Assembly (NCBI RefSeq): GCF_000379765.1
Contig: NZ_KB903476.1
Coordinates: 124,204 to 188,203 of the forward strand
Length of the DNA: 64,000 nucleotides
Reading direction: 5' to 3'
DNA from: Flexithrix dorotheae DSM 6795
GTDB taxonomy: Bacteria; Bacteroidota; Bacteroidia; Cytophagales; Flammeovirgaceae
Part shown: positions 17,770-27,440 of the stretch, piece by piece
Layout: every line of letters starts with the position of its first letter
Position numbering within the stretch: the first letter of the stretch is position 1
Position numbers and translations under genes: made by a program
Notes under the pieces: generated by a model
Databases searched by the model: none
What the model saw: the letters and a program-made list of their open reading frames with translations, nothing else
What the model was told of the DNA's origin: nothing

Positions 17770-18699
17770 TTGGAAAAGAGTATAAAAGTTTTCGCACCAG
17801 CAACCATCGCCAATGTGGCATGTGGTTTTGATATCCTGGGACTGGCACTAACTAACCCGGGTGACGAAGTAATCATAAAAAAGAAAGCTTCAAAAGGCAT
17901 TACGATTATTAACCAGACTCCTTATTCGCAAATTCCTGAAAACCCTTTGAAAAACACTGCGGGAGTAGCCCTTCAGGCATTTTTGGATAAAACTGAACAC
18001 GATTGTGGTTTTGAAATCACTATATCAAAAAAAATAAAGCCAGGAAGTGGCATAGGCTCAAGTGCAGCAAGTTCGGCTGCTGCTGTATTTGGCGCAAATG
18101 AATTATTGGGTCAACCTTTTACAAAAAAAGAATTGATTCAATTTGCCATGGAAGGGGAAAAGGCAGCCTGCGGCTCTCCCCATGCCGATAATGTGGCTCC
18201 AGCCATGATTGGCGGATTTGTATTGGTAAGAAGTTATAAACCACTAGATATTATCCCGCTGGCCTACCCTGAAGAATTATACTGTACGATCATTCATCCG
18301 CAAATTGAATTGAAAACAGAAGATGCCAGAAGAATTTTAAAAAGGAGTATTCAATTGCAGGATGCAGTAAAACAATGGGGAAATATAGCAGGTCTGGTAG
18401 CAGGGTTGTTCCAAAAAGATTATGAGTTAATAGGCCGATCGCTGGAAGATGTCATTATTGAACCGATAAGATCTCAATTAATTCCCGGCTATGAAGAAGT
18501 GAAAGCAGCCGCACTTGAAAATGGAGCGCTGGGCTGTAGTATTTCCGGTTCAGGCCCTTCTATGTTTTCATTTTCAAAGGATAAAGCAACTGCGGAAAAA
18601 CTGGCAAAAATCAAACAGGATATTTTCTCCAATTTTGAAATTGAAACCATTTCTTACGTTTCCAAAATTAATCCTGAGGGGACAGTGGCTATTGGGTAG
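17770..18699 (+). CDS. thrB: homoserine kinase
   Basis: 309 residues, GHMP kinase fold. N-terminal KVFAPATIANVACGFDILGLAL and the ATP loop PGSGIGSSAASSAAA (about 96-110) are diagnostic for ThrB. Phosphorylates homoserine for threonine synthesis. Translation most likely starts at TTG (17770), because a strong AAGGGGG Shine-Dalgarno-like sequence lies 8 bp before it and no upstream ATG keeps the frame. thrA and thrC, its usual operon partners, are absent here; instead the stop is followed after 21 bp by a cobyrinate amidotransferase gene. The split suggests a rearranged threonine operon. Confidence 0.95.
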   Translation: MEKSIKVFAPATIANVACGFDILGLALTNPGDEVIIKKKASKGITIINQTPYSQIPENPLKNTAGVALQAFLDKTEHDCGFEITISKKIKPGSGIGSSAASSAAAVFGANELLGQPFTKKELIQFAMEGEKAACGSPHADNVAPAMIGGFVLVRSYKPLDIIPLAYPEELYCTIIHPQIELKTEDARRILKRSIQLQDAVKQWGNIAGLVAGLFQKDYELIGRSLEDVIIEPIRSQLIPGYEEVKAAALENGALGCSISGSGPSMFSFSKDKATAEKLAKIKQDIFSNFEIETISYVSKINPEGTVAIG

Positions 18700-18720
18700 T
18701 CTGCAAATCTCAAATGTTTA

Positions 18721-20046
18721 ATGCAAAAACCTCAATTTCTTATTGGTGCTGCAGCAAGTGGTTCCGGGAAAACTACTTTTACCCTGGGGTTGCTTCATTT
18801 GCTGAAAACAAGAGGACTTAAAGTTCAACCATATAAATGCGGGCCGGACTATCTGGACGTAAAACATCACACTCTGGCTGCAGAAAGAGAGGGCATAAAC
18901 CTGGATACTTTCATGTGCAGCGCTGCTTATGTACAAAAGGTATATGCAAAATACCTCCAGGAGGCTGATGCAGCTATAATTGAAGGTGTAATGGGCCTTT
19001 TTGATGGGGCAAAAAAAATGCAGGGCAGCAGTGCGGAAATTGCCCTTTTGCTCAAAATACCTGTGGTCCTGCTGCTTGATGCCCGGGCAATGGCTTATTC
19101 GGCTGCACCAATATTATTTGGCTTTAAAAACTTTCATCCCGAGCTTAATCTAAAAGGAGTTGTATTCAATTTTGTCAATTCGGAAGGACATTATAATTTT
19201 CTAAAAGATGCCTGTCAGGATGTAGGGGTAACAGCTTTGGGCTATATCCCTAATAACCCGGAAATCTCCATAGAAGAAAGGCATTTAGGACTGAAAAGTC
19301 CGGAAGAAAGCAACTGGCGAAAAAGACTAGACTCCATAGCCACCCATATTGCTAAAACTGTGGATATTGACCAGTTATTATCCCTAACCACTATCCCCGC
19401 GCCCAGACAGGAAGAAAACATTCCACTACCGAAAACTGAAAAGCATTATAAAATTGCCATTGCCCGTGATGAGGCTTTTAACTTCACTTATCTAGAAAAT
19501 ATAAACGCCCTCAGGCAACTGGGAAAAGTCACTTATTTTAGTCCATTGCATGATGAACGATTGCCTGAAACTGATTTTCTGTACCTTGCCGGAGGCTACC
19601 CTGAGCTTTATCTAAAACAGCTTTCGGAAAATCAGGTTATGAAATCAGCAATTAAAAATTACCTGGAAAAAGGTGGAAAATGCCTGGCAGAATGTGGTGG
19701 ACTTATGTATTTGGGAAAATCGATAAAAAATAATAAAGGTAAATTATTCCCAATGGTGAATTTTCTGGAAATAGAAACTTCAATGGAAAAACCACAACTT
19801 CACCTGGGATATCGAAAATTCCATTTTAAGCATCTGGAAATAAGAGGGCATGAATTCCATTTTTCCCGACATCAAGTACTTTCTCCTGCATCTCTCAGGT
19901 CTATAGGTTTGGTAAAAAATGCCAATGATCTCCCGGTGAAAACTCAGGTCTATTATAAAAATAAGACAATGGCTTCTTACATCCATTTTTACTGGGGGCA
20001 AAACCCTTCACTCCTCACCCAAATTATTGAAAACGGAGCCCTTTAA
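18721..20046 (+). CDS. cobB: cobyrinate a,c-diamide synthase
   Basis: 441 residues. N-terminal CbiA P-loop domain with GAAASGSGKTT (9-19) and the block KCGPDYLDVKHH; C-terminal class I glutamine amidotransferase-like domain with nucleophile Cys325 in AECGGLMYLG and a C-terminal histidine region. ATP- and glutamine-dependent amidation of the a and c side chains of (hydrogeno)cobyrinic acid in B12 synthesis. It stands alone here, without other cobalamin genes or a visible cobalamin riboswitch, and probably shares the thrB transcript. Could serve corrinoid salvage or be part of a dispersed pathway. The symbol cbiA is also used. Confidence 0.92.
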   Translation: MQKPQFLIGAAASGSGKTTFTLGLLHLLKTRGLKVQPYKCGPDYLDVKHHTLAAEREGINLDTFMCSAAYVQKVYAKYLQEADAAIIEGVMGLFDGAKKMQGSSAEIALLLKIPVVLLLDARAMAYSAAPILFGFKNFHPELNLKGVVFNFVNSEGHYNFLKDACQDVGVTALGYIPNNPEISIEERHLGLKSPEESNWRKRLDSIATHIAKTVDIDQLLSLTTIPAPRQEENIPLPKTEKHYKIAIARDEAFNFTYLENINALRQLGKVTYFSPLHDERLPETDFLYLAGGYPELYLKQLSENQVMKSAIKNYLEKGGKCLAECGGLMYLGKSIKNNKGKLFPMVNFLEIETSMEKPQLHLGYRKFHFKHLEIRGHEFHFSRHQVLSPASLRSIGLVKNANDLPVKTQVYYKNKTMASYIHFYWGQNPSLLTQIIENGAL

Positions 20047-20380
20047 CACGTTTTGGTGTATGAATTAATCCCTCCTTTTAATGGCCTTTATCACAAAATA
20101 AAAGCTGTTATTAACTGTTAATTTAAGCACCAGTGCTATTATTTCTAAGAAAAAGTAATCTCTCTATCAGTCTTTTATGGCAAAATAATACACGGTTAAT
20201 TTTGAATTACTAATTATCATTACCAAAAAGGACAACATCCTTACTAACCAAAACACAACAGAAATCAGTTAAAGGGCCTTCACCATCAAAGAAATAATGG
20301 TTGAAACTGGCCATTCAATTCTATAGTCCATAATTACTTTCAAGAGCAAAAAAATCTACCAAAAGCTTTAAGGCTGTATA
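20047..20380. other. intergenic, nothing distinct
   Basis: 334 bp of AT-rich spacer before the large sensor gene. I saw no gene, strong hairpin or clear promoter box. Confidence 0.5.
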
Positions 20381-23300
20381 ATGAAAAATTTGAATCTAAA
20401 ATTTATCATCTGCAATTTTCTTTTTATCCTCATGAGTCATTGGGGGTTTTCCCAACAAGGATATTTAAAATTCTCCAATCTTTCTATTGAAGACGGCCTC
20501 TCACAGGCTACAGTAAATAGCATTTTCCAGGATTCCAGAGGTTTTTTGTGGGTGGGAACCGAAGATGGCCTTAACAGGTTCGATGGTTATAATTTTAAAA
20601 TTTACACCCATAAGGATAATGAGCCAAATACTATCAGTAATAATAGAATAAATGATATTATTGAAGATGAAAATGGCAATTTATGGATTGGAACCACTAA
20701 TGGTTTAAACTTTTACAATAGAGCAACCGATACTTTTAAAGCTTTCAGAGATAGTTCACGATTCAATAATTTCACAAAGCTACACATTGAAAAAAATCAT
20801 ATTTTACTGGCTTCTGAAAACGGAGGTCTAAAAAAATTAGACTTTGCCACTTCATCGATCACAAAATTAAAAATTCCAGAGCTGGAGGGCGGTTCAGTGT
20901 GGACAATCGCCAAAGCAGAAAACAACCACTACTGGATAGGCACTATAGGAAAAGGCCTTGTTATTTTAAATGAGGAACTACATTACCTGAAAAAATACAC
21001 GAAGGATGATAAAGAAAACTTCCTTTCTGGAAATGTAGTAAGAACGATTACTAAAGACAGCAAAGGAGACTTTTGGGTAGGAACTGAAGATGGAGGGCTT
21101 AATTTTATTCAGCCCGACCATCATGAGATCAAGTATTTTAACACTCAAAATTCAAACCTGAAAAGTAATGCCATCTGGTCTGTAATTCAGGATAAGACTG
21201 GCAACATCTGGATAGGAACAGATGGAGGAGGCCTAAATTTTTTCAATTATAAAACTGGGACTATTCATCCCCAAATGCATATCCCGGGAAAAATCACCAG
21301 CATAAGTTCAAATGTAGTCAGGGCATTATTACAAGATAAAAAGGGAGATATCTGGGCAGGAACATTTGCCGGAGGACTTAATTATTTTAACCAGTCATCC
21401 AATGTTTTTGTCCATTTCAACCATCAGGCCGACAACCCAAACAGCCTGGCTAAAAACTCCATTTTGTCATTTGCAGAAACTCAGGATGGTAAAGTCTGGG
21501 TAGGTACTGACGGAGGTGGTCTCGATTTATTTGATGGAGAAAATTTCACCCACTTCAAAAATATTCCAGGCAATAAAAACTCGATAAGCGATGATGTAGC
21601 CCTTTGTCTTGAAACGGATGACAATGGCGGATTATGGATTGGGACTTATACTGGAGGGTTAAATCATTATAAAAATGGAAAATTCACCAGTTTTCTAAAC
21701 AACGCTAAAAATGCCAATACGCTTTCCAACAATTCGGTTTGGGCTATTTGTAATGATACTGAAGGAGGACTTTGGGTAGGTACCAATGGTGGAGGAGTCA
21801 ATTTTTTCGATCCTGAAACTAAAATATTTAAACACTACCGACATAATCCTGAATATGGAAACAGCCTTGCAGATGATGCCATTAGAGCAATCATTGAAAC
21901 AAGAAATGGAAAAATCGCCATAGGAACATTTGGGGGACTAAGTATATTGGACAAAAAAACCGGGAATTTTACCAACTTCCAGCACAACCCCAAAGATCCC
22001 AAAAGCTTAAGTCATAATATTATCCTCACCCTTTTTGAAGACTCTAAAGGAAGAATATGGATAGGGACGTACGGTGCAGGATTAAATTTGTACAATGAGA
22101 AAACAGGTGATTTTCTAAGGTTTACAGAAGAACAGGGATTACCGAATAATGTAGTTTATGGTATTTTAGAAGATGAAGCAGGTAACCTTTGGATAAGTAC
22201 CAATAAGGGTATTGCCAGGTTTAATTTGGAAGACAATGTTATCAACCACTACAATACTGGAAATGGTCTGCAAAGTGATGCCTTTAATCTTGGGGCAGCC
22301 ATGAAAACCAAAGCCGGCAAAATGTACTTTGGAGGAATTAATGGTTTTAATATTTTTAACCCGGAGGATGTCAAGAACAATACTTTTATACCTCCTGTAG
22401 CCATTACGGATTTCCAGATTTTTAACAATTCGGTACCTATAGAAAAGGAAAATGGAATTTTATCGAAAGTAGTAGGGGAAACTGAAGCCATTACCATTTC
22501 CTACAAGGAATCGGTATTTAGTTTTGAATTTACAGGTTTGAATTTTGCCAATGCAAAAAATAACCAGTACGCTTACAAACTCGAAGGCTTTGATAAAGAC
22601 TGGAATGAGGTAGGAAACAGAAGATTTGCCACTTATACAAATCTACCAGCAGGAAAAACTTATACTTTCAGAGTGAAGGCATCGAATAATGATGGCGTAT
22701 GGAATGAAAAAGGAGTTGCACTGGACATTACAATCACCCCTCCCTGGTGGGAAACCTGGTGGTTCAAGATATCAGCTGTTCTACTTGTAGTGGGTGGGGC
22801 TTTTGCTTTTTATAAAATCCGAATGAAAGCGGTAAAAAAGCAAAACCAGCGACTGGAAAAAATGGTTGAAGAACAAACTTCTGAGCTTAGAAAACAAAAG
22901 GAAGATATCTCTCAGGTTAATGAGGAATTACAGTCAAGTGAGGAGGAATTGAGGCAAAATATGGAAGAGTTACAAGCTATTCACGAAGCCCTGGAATACC
23001 AGCGGAATGAAATTGAGCGGGAGCATAATAAAACCAAAAAAAGTATAAAATATGCGGAACGAATTCAGAAAGCCATTTTACCCGACCAGAGTTTATTTCA
23101 GGAAATTTTCCCTGAAAGCTTCCTGATTTTTAAACCAAAAGATATTGTTTCAGGGGATTTCTATTGGTGTATTGAGGAAGATGATTTTAAAATGGCGGCA
23201 GTAATCGACTGTACGGGCCATGGAGTTCCGGGTGCATTTATGTCCATGATTGGGAATAATTTACTGAATGAAGCTGTCACCAAACACGCGATCACCTCAC

Positions 23301-23785
23301 CAGCAGAAATTCTTCAATATCTACACAATGGGATCAGGGATCGTTTGTCTCAGGATTCAGGGAAAAATGCAGATGGTATGGATCTGGGCTTGTGCAAGAT
23401 TGAATACATGAAAAATGGTGAAGCCAAATTGACTTATGCCGGGGCAAAACACAAGCTTTATATCATGTCAGATGATAAAATGATAGAGCTGAAAGGATGC
23501 AGGAAATCTATTGGAGGAAAATATGCGAAAAATGACCTGGTGTTCGAAAATCATGAGACAAGGCTGAAGCAGGGAGATATTGTCTATCTCACCACAGATG
23601 GCTTTATAGATCAGGCTAGTCCGGAAAGGCTAAGCTTTTCTACCAGTAAGTTAAAAACTTTGATCTCAGATAATTTTATTCACGACATGGAAGATCAGAA
23701 AGAAATGTTTGAATGGGCGCTGGAAGACCACCAGAAAACTGCAGACCAAAGAGATGACATTACCCTGATGGGATTAAAAATCTAG
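20381..23785 (+). CDS. two-component-propeller sensor with PP2C (SpoIIE) phosphatase output
   Basis: 1134 residues. Signal peptide (1-24), then about a dozen Reg_prop repeats forming periplasmic beta-propellers (about 30-690; repeated units like GNIWIGTDGGGLNFFNYKTG), a Y_Y_Y domain (about 715-785), one membrane helix (about 795-812), a coiled coil (815-885) and a PP2C/SpoIIE serine phosphatase domain with DCTGHGVPGAFMSMIG (about 943-958) and LTTDGFIDQAS. It resembles hybrid two-component sensors but the kinase is replaced by a phosphatase, so the output is probably dephosphorylation of an anti-sigma-factor antagonist or similar. Its stop shares the palindrome CTAG with that of the convergent ydeI-like gene. 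Confidence 0.93.
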   Translation: MKNLNLKFIICNFLFILMSHWGFSQQGYLKFSNLSIEDGLSQATVNSIFQDSRGFLWVGTEDGLNRFDGYNFKIYTHKDNEPNTISNNRINDIIEDENGNLWIGTTNGLNFYNRATDTFKAFRDSSRFNNFTKLHIEKNHILLASENGGLKKLDFATSSITKLKIPELEGGSVWTIAKAENNHYWIGTIGKGLVILNEELHYLKKYTKDDKENFLSGNVVRTITKDSKGDFWVGTEDGGLNFIQPDHHEIKYFNTQNSNLKSNAIWSVIQDKTGNIWIGTDGGGLNFFNYKTGTIHPQMHIPGKITSISSNVVRALLQDKKGDIWAGTFAGGLNYFNQSSNVFVHFNHQADNPNSLAKNSILSFAETQDGKVWVGTDGGGLDLFDGENFTHFKNIPGNKNSISDDVALCLETDDNGGLWIGTYTGGLNHYKNGKFTSFLNNAKNANTLSNNSVWAICNDTEGGLWVGTNGGGVNFFDPETKIFKHYRHNPEYGNSLADDAIRAIIETRNGKIAIGTFGGLSILDKKTGNFTNFQHNPKDPKSLSHNIILTLFEDSKGRIWIGTYGAGLNLYNEKTGDFLRFTEEQGLPNNVVYGILEDEAGNLWISTNKGIARFNLEDNVINHYNTGNGLQSDAFNLGAAMKTKAGKMYFGGINGFNIFNPEDVKNNTFIPPVAITDFQIFNNSVPIEKENGILSKVVGETEAITISYKESVFSFEFTGLNFANAKNNQYAYKLEGFDKDWNEVGNRRFATYTNLPAGKTYTFRVKASNNDGVWNEKGVALDITITPPWWETWWFKISAVLLVVGGAFAFYKIRMKAVKKQNQRLEKMVEEQTSELRKQKEDISQVNEELQSSEEELRQNMEELQAIHEALEYQRNEIEREHNKTKKSIKYAERIQKAILPDQSLFQEIFPESFLIFKPKDIVSGDFYWCIEEDDFKMAAVIDCTGHGVPGAFMSMIGNNLLNEAVTKHAITSPAEILQYLHNGIRDRLSQDSGKNADGMDLGLCKIEYMKNGEAKLTYAGAKHKLYIMSDDKMIELKGCRKSIGGKYAKNDLVFENHETRLKQGDIVYLTTDGFIDQASPERLSFSTSKLKTLISDNFIHDMEDQKEMFEWALEDHQKTADQRDDITLMGLKI

Positions 23786-24279
23786 AGGATTTCCTTATCA
23801 TAAAACCTTAAATTTCTTTGAAGCCGATCCATCATTTTTACGATGCGATCGGCTTTTGTATCTTCGGTTTTTGCCTCGTAAATCCAATCGATATATGTCT
23901 TCTGTTCACCTTCTGTAAAAGATAGAAATGTCTCATAAATTTTTTGAGGTTCATTTTTAAAACATTCAATAATTTCCGTGGGAATTTCCAAAGGAGATTC
24001 ATCTGAATAAAGCACCACTTTCACCAAGTCCCCAGCTTCTTTTTTGATCTTTCTCCTAATCTGAGCTTTTACCGGAAGAAATAATTTCCCATTACCCATA
24101 GGCATCAGTTTGTATTGTTTCAACTCAAATTCATCCACAAAACCCCTCACCTTTACCCAGCCAAAAGGATTATTTTTGTTCTGTGCTATTTCAGGAATTG
24201 CCGCATAAGTCCACCCACCCTTGCCGGGAAATTTTTCCAGCAAATATTCCGAATCGACTAATGGAGTTTCAGTTTTCAT
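23782..24279 (-). CDS. YdeI/OmpD-associated-like protein with DUF1905
   Basis: 165 residues, soluble. N-terminal DUF1905 barrel (about 15-95; GGWTYAAIPEI, FGWVKVRGFVDEFELKQYKLMPMGNGKLFLPV) and C-terminal helical YdeI-type bacteriocin-protection segment (about 95-160; LSFTEGEQKTYIDWIYEAKTEDTKADRIVKMMDRL). The pairing of the two is common in Bacteroidota. The biochemical role is unknown; YdeI family members have been linked to stress or peptide protection. Overlaps the convergent sensor gene by 4 bp. Confidence 0.85.
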   Translation of the reverse strand: MKTETPLVDSEYLLEKFPGKGGWTYAAIPEIAQNKNNPFGWVKVRGFVDEFELKQYKLMPMGNGKLFLPVKAQIRRKIKKEAGDLVKVVLYSDESPLEIPTEIIECFKNEPQKIYETFLSFTEGEQKTYIDWIYEAKTEDTKADRIVKMMDRLQRNLRFYDKEIL

Positions 24280-24373
24280 TTATAGTAAACCACTATTGGT
24301 TAATACTGATATAAGTTCGTAAGAAGCTGCTTTATTAGCAACGAATATCCTAAACTTTCAAACCTATTTATTT

Positions 24374-24916
24374 TTAAATACTCAAAAGTACTTCCTCAAA
24401 ACCCTTAACCTCAATTTTCCCTTCAGTGGGAATCATATTTTGCCACATCCAATTGTATTGTTCAATGACCTGCTCCGCTTTTAAATGTGGTCGGTCTCCG
24501 GTAGTATGTCCATTGTTCACAACCGTAATATTATAATTTTTCACTAATGCAGACTGAATAGTGGCCTCCACACAAAAATCTGTAGCACAACCTGTTATCA
24601 CCAAATTATCTATCTCCAATTCCCTTAATTTCACTTCCAGTTTTGAATTGTAAAATGCATCATTAGCGGTCTTTTCCATGATTAAATCTGTGGGATTTAC
24701 ATCCAGCTCATCCAAAAGTTCCCATTCAGTTGTATTTGGAACAAAAGCATTCCACTTTGAGCCATCGTGCTGGATAAAAATAACCGGAAGGTCCACTGCT
24801 CTGAATTTTTGCGCCAAAGCATTAATTCTTCTTACCACTCCAGCAGAATCAAATCTTGGAGTTTCATCCGTAAAAGAACCTTTTTGCATATCAATAACCA
24901 ACAAAGCTTTTTTCAT
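24374..24916 (-). CDS. isochorismatase-family cysteine hydrolase
   Basis: 180 residues. The catalytic triad of the family is visible: Asp9 in LLVIDMQ, a lysine in MEKTANDAF (about residue 84) and the nucleophile cysteine in ITGCATDFCVEAT (about 113-121), preceded by the cis-peptide GC. Members hydrolyse amides or enol ethers (nicotinamidase, ureidoacrylate, N-carbamoyl sarcosine hydrolases). Neighbours do not indicate a substrate. Single gene, transcribed away from the DUF3570 gene. Confidence 0.87.
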   Translation of the reverse strand: MKKALLVIDMQKGSFTDETPRFDSAGVVRRINALAQKFRAVDLPVIFIQHDGSKWNAFVPNTTEWELLDELDVNPTDLIMEKTANDAFYNSKLEVKLRELEIDNLVITGCATDFCVEATIQSALVKNYNITVVNNGHTTGDRPHLKAEQVIEQYNWMWQNMIPTEGKIEVKGFEEVLLSI

Positions 24917-25032
24917 TTTTTCTTACCTTAGATAAATAATCTTTAATGTTAATTTTCCTGATTCCTCCAAAAAAATCTCCCCTCCCTGAAATAATTTTTA
25001 AATTAGCAGCATAATTTCATTTTTTAGTTTGT

Positions 25033-26298
25033 ATGCCATTTACAAATCCCAAGATAAAAATTCTCTTTCTGAAAAACCTGCTGAACCATTTACTTTTTAC
25101 AGTAATTTATCTTCTGAGCCTTTCCAGTTCAAATGCTCAAAACAACCAGACTATTGATGAGGAAAAAACTACCCTTCCCACTGATTCAAGTGTAGTTTTA
25201 GAAGATATTGATGTTAATTTTTTATTCCACTATTACGAACAGGATGGCAATCATTCGGCTGTAACAGGAGGATTGGGCACAGAGGAACTACAGGATATTT
25301 CCGGAACAATTATCCTGAATATTCCCCTGGACACTTCCAGTTATTTCAACATGAGTTTGAATGTGAACCACTACTCTTCCGCCTCTACCGACAGAATTAA
25401 TACTGCTGTTTCTTCTGCTTCTAGCTCAGATGTGAGAACACAGGTTTCTTTAGGCTACAAAAAATTTAATGCTTTAAGGTCAAAAGCTTTCGGTTTCCAA
25501 ATGGGTGGTTCCATGGAATCGGATTATATCTCCAATTTTTTAGGGGCGGACTGGATGCTGGCTTCTGAAGATGGCAACAGGGAATTCAATATCAGCGGCC
25601 TGGTATATTTCGACCGATGGGCCATCATTTTTCCTGAAGAATTGCGTGAGCCAGGCCTTGCCCAGGTAGACACCGATAAAAGACGGTCCTACAGTCTTTT
25701 GCTTTCTTATTCCCAGGTGATTAATAAAAAAATGCAGGTAGCTTTCTCCGGAGAACTGGTCAATCAAAATGGGCTGCTTTCTACTCCTTTTCACCGGGTT
25801 TATTTCAAAGAACAGGATATGCCAAAAATTGAAAAACTACCGGGAAAGCGTTTTAAAATTCCAGTAAGTGCCCGACTGCATTATTATGTAGCTGATCCTT
25901 TAGTACTCCGAATGTTTTACAGGTACTATTGGGATGATTTTGGCATTCAGGCCCATACTTTTAGCATTGAGCCCTCCATAAAATTCAGTCCGTTTTTCTC
26001 CATTTTCCCATTCTACAGGTACCATACACAGCAGGCTTCTCAATACTTTGGAGGTTTTAAAGTGAACCGGATTACAGATGAATTCTATACTTCAGATTTC
26101 GATCTTTCAGGTTTTTACAGCCACAAAGCCGGAATAGGATTCAGGTATTCCCCCGTTTTTGGGATTTCCCGGTTCCGCCACCCTTTTTCAAAAAAAATTG
26201 CCCGCTTCAAAAGTGTGAATGTGAGATATGCGCAATACAGGAGGCAAGATGGATTAAAAGCCTTTATGATAGGAACTGATTTTGCCTTTAGTTTTTAA
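25033..26298 (+). CDS. DUF3570 outer-membrane beta-barrel protein
   Basis: 421 residues. Signal peptide (about 12-36, ending SSNAQ), then a repeated amphipathic beta pattern to a C-terminal aromatic residue (FAFSF), as in outer-membrane barrels. The segment VNFLFHYYEQDGNHSAVTGG (about 56-75) followed by GTEELQDI and VNHYSSASTDRINTAVSSASSSD is the DUF3570 hallmark. DUF3570 genes usually sit with DUF4266, a thioredoxin-like and an ApbE flavinyltransferase gene; none is adjacent here, so this is an isolated copy. Function unknown, possibly linked to flavin-based electron transfer. Confidence 0.88.
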   Translation: MPFTNPKIKILFLKNLLNHLLFTVIYLLSLSSSNAQNNQTIDEEKTTLPTDSSVVLEDIDVNFLFHYYEQDGNHSAVTGGLGTEELQDISGTIILNIPLDTSSYFNMSLNVNHYSSASTDRINTAVSSASSSDVRTQVSLGYKKFNALRSKAFGFQMGGSMESDYISNFLGADWMLASEDGNREFNISGLVYFDRWAIIFPEELREPGLAQVDTDKRRSYSLLLSYSQVINKKMQVAFSGELVNQNGLLSTPFHRVYFKEQDMPKIEKLPGKRFKIPVSARLHYYVADPLVLRMFYRYYWDDFGIQAHTFSIEPSIKFSPFFSIFPFYRYHTQQASQYFGGFKVNRITDEFYTSDFDLSGFYSHKAGIGFRYSPVFGISRFRHPFSKKIARFKSVNVRYAQYRRQDGLKAFMIGTDFAFSF

Positions 26299-26486
26299 AA
26301 AAGAAAATTATAAATACATAGATTTTCTCACATCCCAACCAAATTAAGCAAAATATCCTCTAATATTGTTATATGGTCAGGTTAAAATAAATACTGCACC
26401 ATTTGGCTAAAACTTCAATTGGATACTAAAACAAATCTCATTTAAAATAGTCGAAAGACTTAGATCACAAAATTAAATCTATACAT

Positions 26487-27215
26487 ATGAAATTTATTAA
26501 AAGTCTGATTTTACCTGCATTACTATTATTTGCGCCATTGGCACATGGGCAGTTTTTAAAAAAGCTCAAGGAGTCAGTAACCAGTACAACCACATCATTG
26601 GGATTTACAGAAGAAGAAGCCGGAAATGCCATTAAAGAAGCCCTACAGAAGGGAATTGTGAAAGGAGTAGGTGAAGTAGCCCAACTGGATGGCTATTTCG
26701 GAAATCCTTTGGTAAAAATTCCTTTTCCTGAAGAAGCCAAATTTGTAGAAAGTCAATTAAGGGCAGTAGGCATGGGGAAATTAGCCGATGATGCCATACT
26801 TTCGCTGAACAGAGCCGCTGAAGATGCTGCGGGTGAGGCCAAGGATATTTTTATTGTTGCCATAAAACAATTAACCTTTAAAGATGCGATCGAAATCGTA
26901 AGAGGAGAAGACAATGCAGCCACGGCTTATTTGCAAAATACAACTTCTGATAGCCTCAAAGCCAGGTTTCAGCCGATTATTGCCCAATCTATTGAAAAAG
27001 TAGACGCTACAAGATATTGGGATAACGTAATGACCGAATACAACAAAATTCCTTTCATGAAAAAAATCAATCCAAACCTGGAAGAATATGTCACTGAAAA
27101 GGCGATTGAAGGACTTTTTGTGATGGTGGCACAGGAAGAGGAAAAAATCAGAGAAGACCCTATGGAAAGGACCTCTGATATTTTGAAGAAGGTATTTGGA
27201 AGTGAAGAGAAATAA
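26487..27215 (+). CDS. DUF4197 exported protein
   Basis: 242 residues. Signal peptide (1-21, ending AHGQ) followed by an all-helical domain with the DUF4197 pattern: EEEAGNAIKEALQKGIVKGVGEVAQLDGYFGNPLVKIPFPEE early, then ILSLNRAAEDAAGEAKDIFIVAIKQLTFKDAI and a YWDNVMTEYNKIPF block. Periplasmic or lipid-less outer-membrane associated; function unknown. Single gene with a strong terminator 24 bp after its stop. Confidence 0.88.
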   Translation: MKFIKSLILPALLLFAPLAHGQFLKKLKESVTSTTTSLGFTEEEAGNAIKEALQKGIVKGVGEVAQLDGYFGNPLVKIPFPEEAKFVESQLRAVGMGKLADDAILSLNRAAEDAAGEAKDIFIVAIKQLTFKDAIEIVRGEDNAATAYLQNTTSDSLKARFQPIIAQSIEKVDATRYWDNVMTEYNKIPFMKKINPNLEEYVTEKAIEGLFVMVAQEEEKIREDPMERTSDILKKVFGSEEK

Positions 27216-27237
27216 ATGGTCTGAATTAAAATAACTT

Positions 27238-27279
27238 AAAACCCCTGACAGGCTGATGACTGTCAGGGGTTTTATTTTT
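27238..27279 (+). terminator. hairpin terminator of the DUF4197 gene
   Basis: Perfect 14-bp stem AAAACCCCTGACAG/CTGTCAGGGGTTTT (27238-27251, 27260-27273), 8-nt loop, then ATTTTT. Confidence 0.93.
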
Positions 27280-27390
27280 GTGAAACTGGTGTTTAAGTAG
27301 TAATTCAAAATTAATCCTGCATTGTATTATTTTGCCATAGAGGAATTATAGAGAGATTACTATTTCTCGGAAATAATAGCATTGGTGCTT

Positions 27391-27414
27391 AAATATGACA
27401 AAATGTTCATATTT
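27391..27414. promoter_or_regulatory. ArsR-type operator
   Basis: AAATATGA (27391-27398) and TCATATTT (27407-27414) are perfect 8-bp arms around an 8-nt centre that contains TGT before the right arm. The size (24 bp) and the ATATGA...TCATAT core resemble operators of SmtB/ArsR repressors. It lies 27 bp before the arsR-like start, so autoregulation is likely. Confidence 0.65.
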
Positions 27415-27440
27415 TTACATTGAACATACCCAACCTGAAA

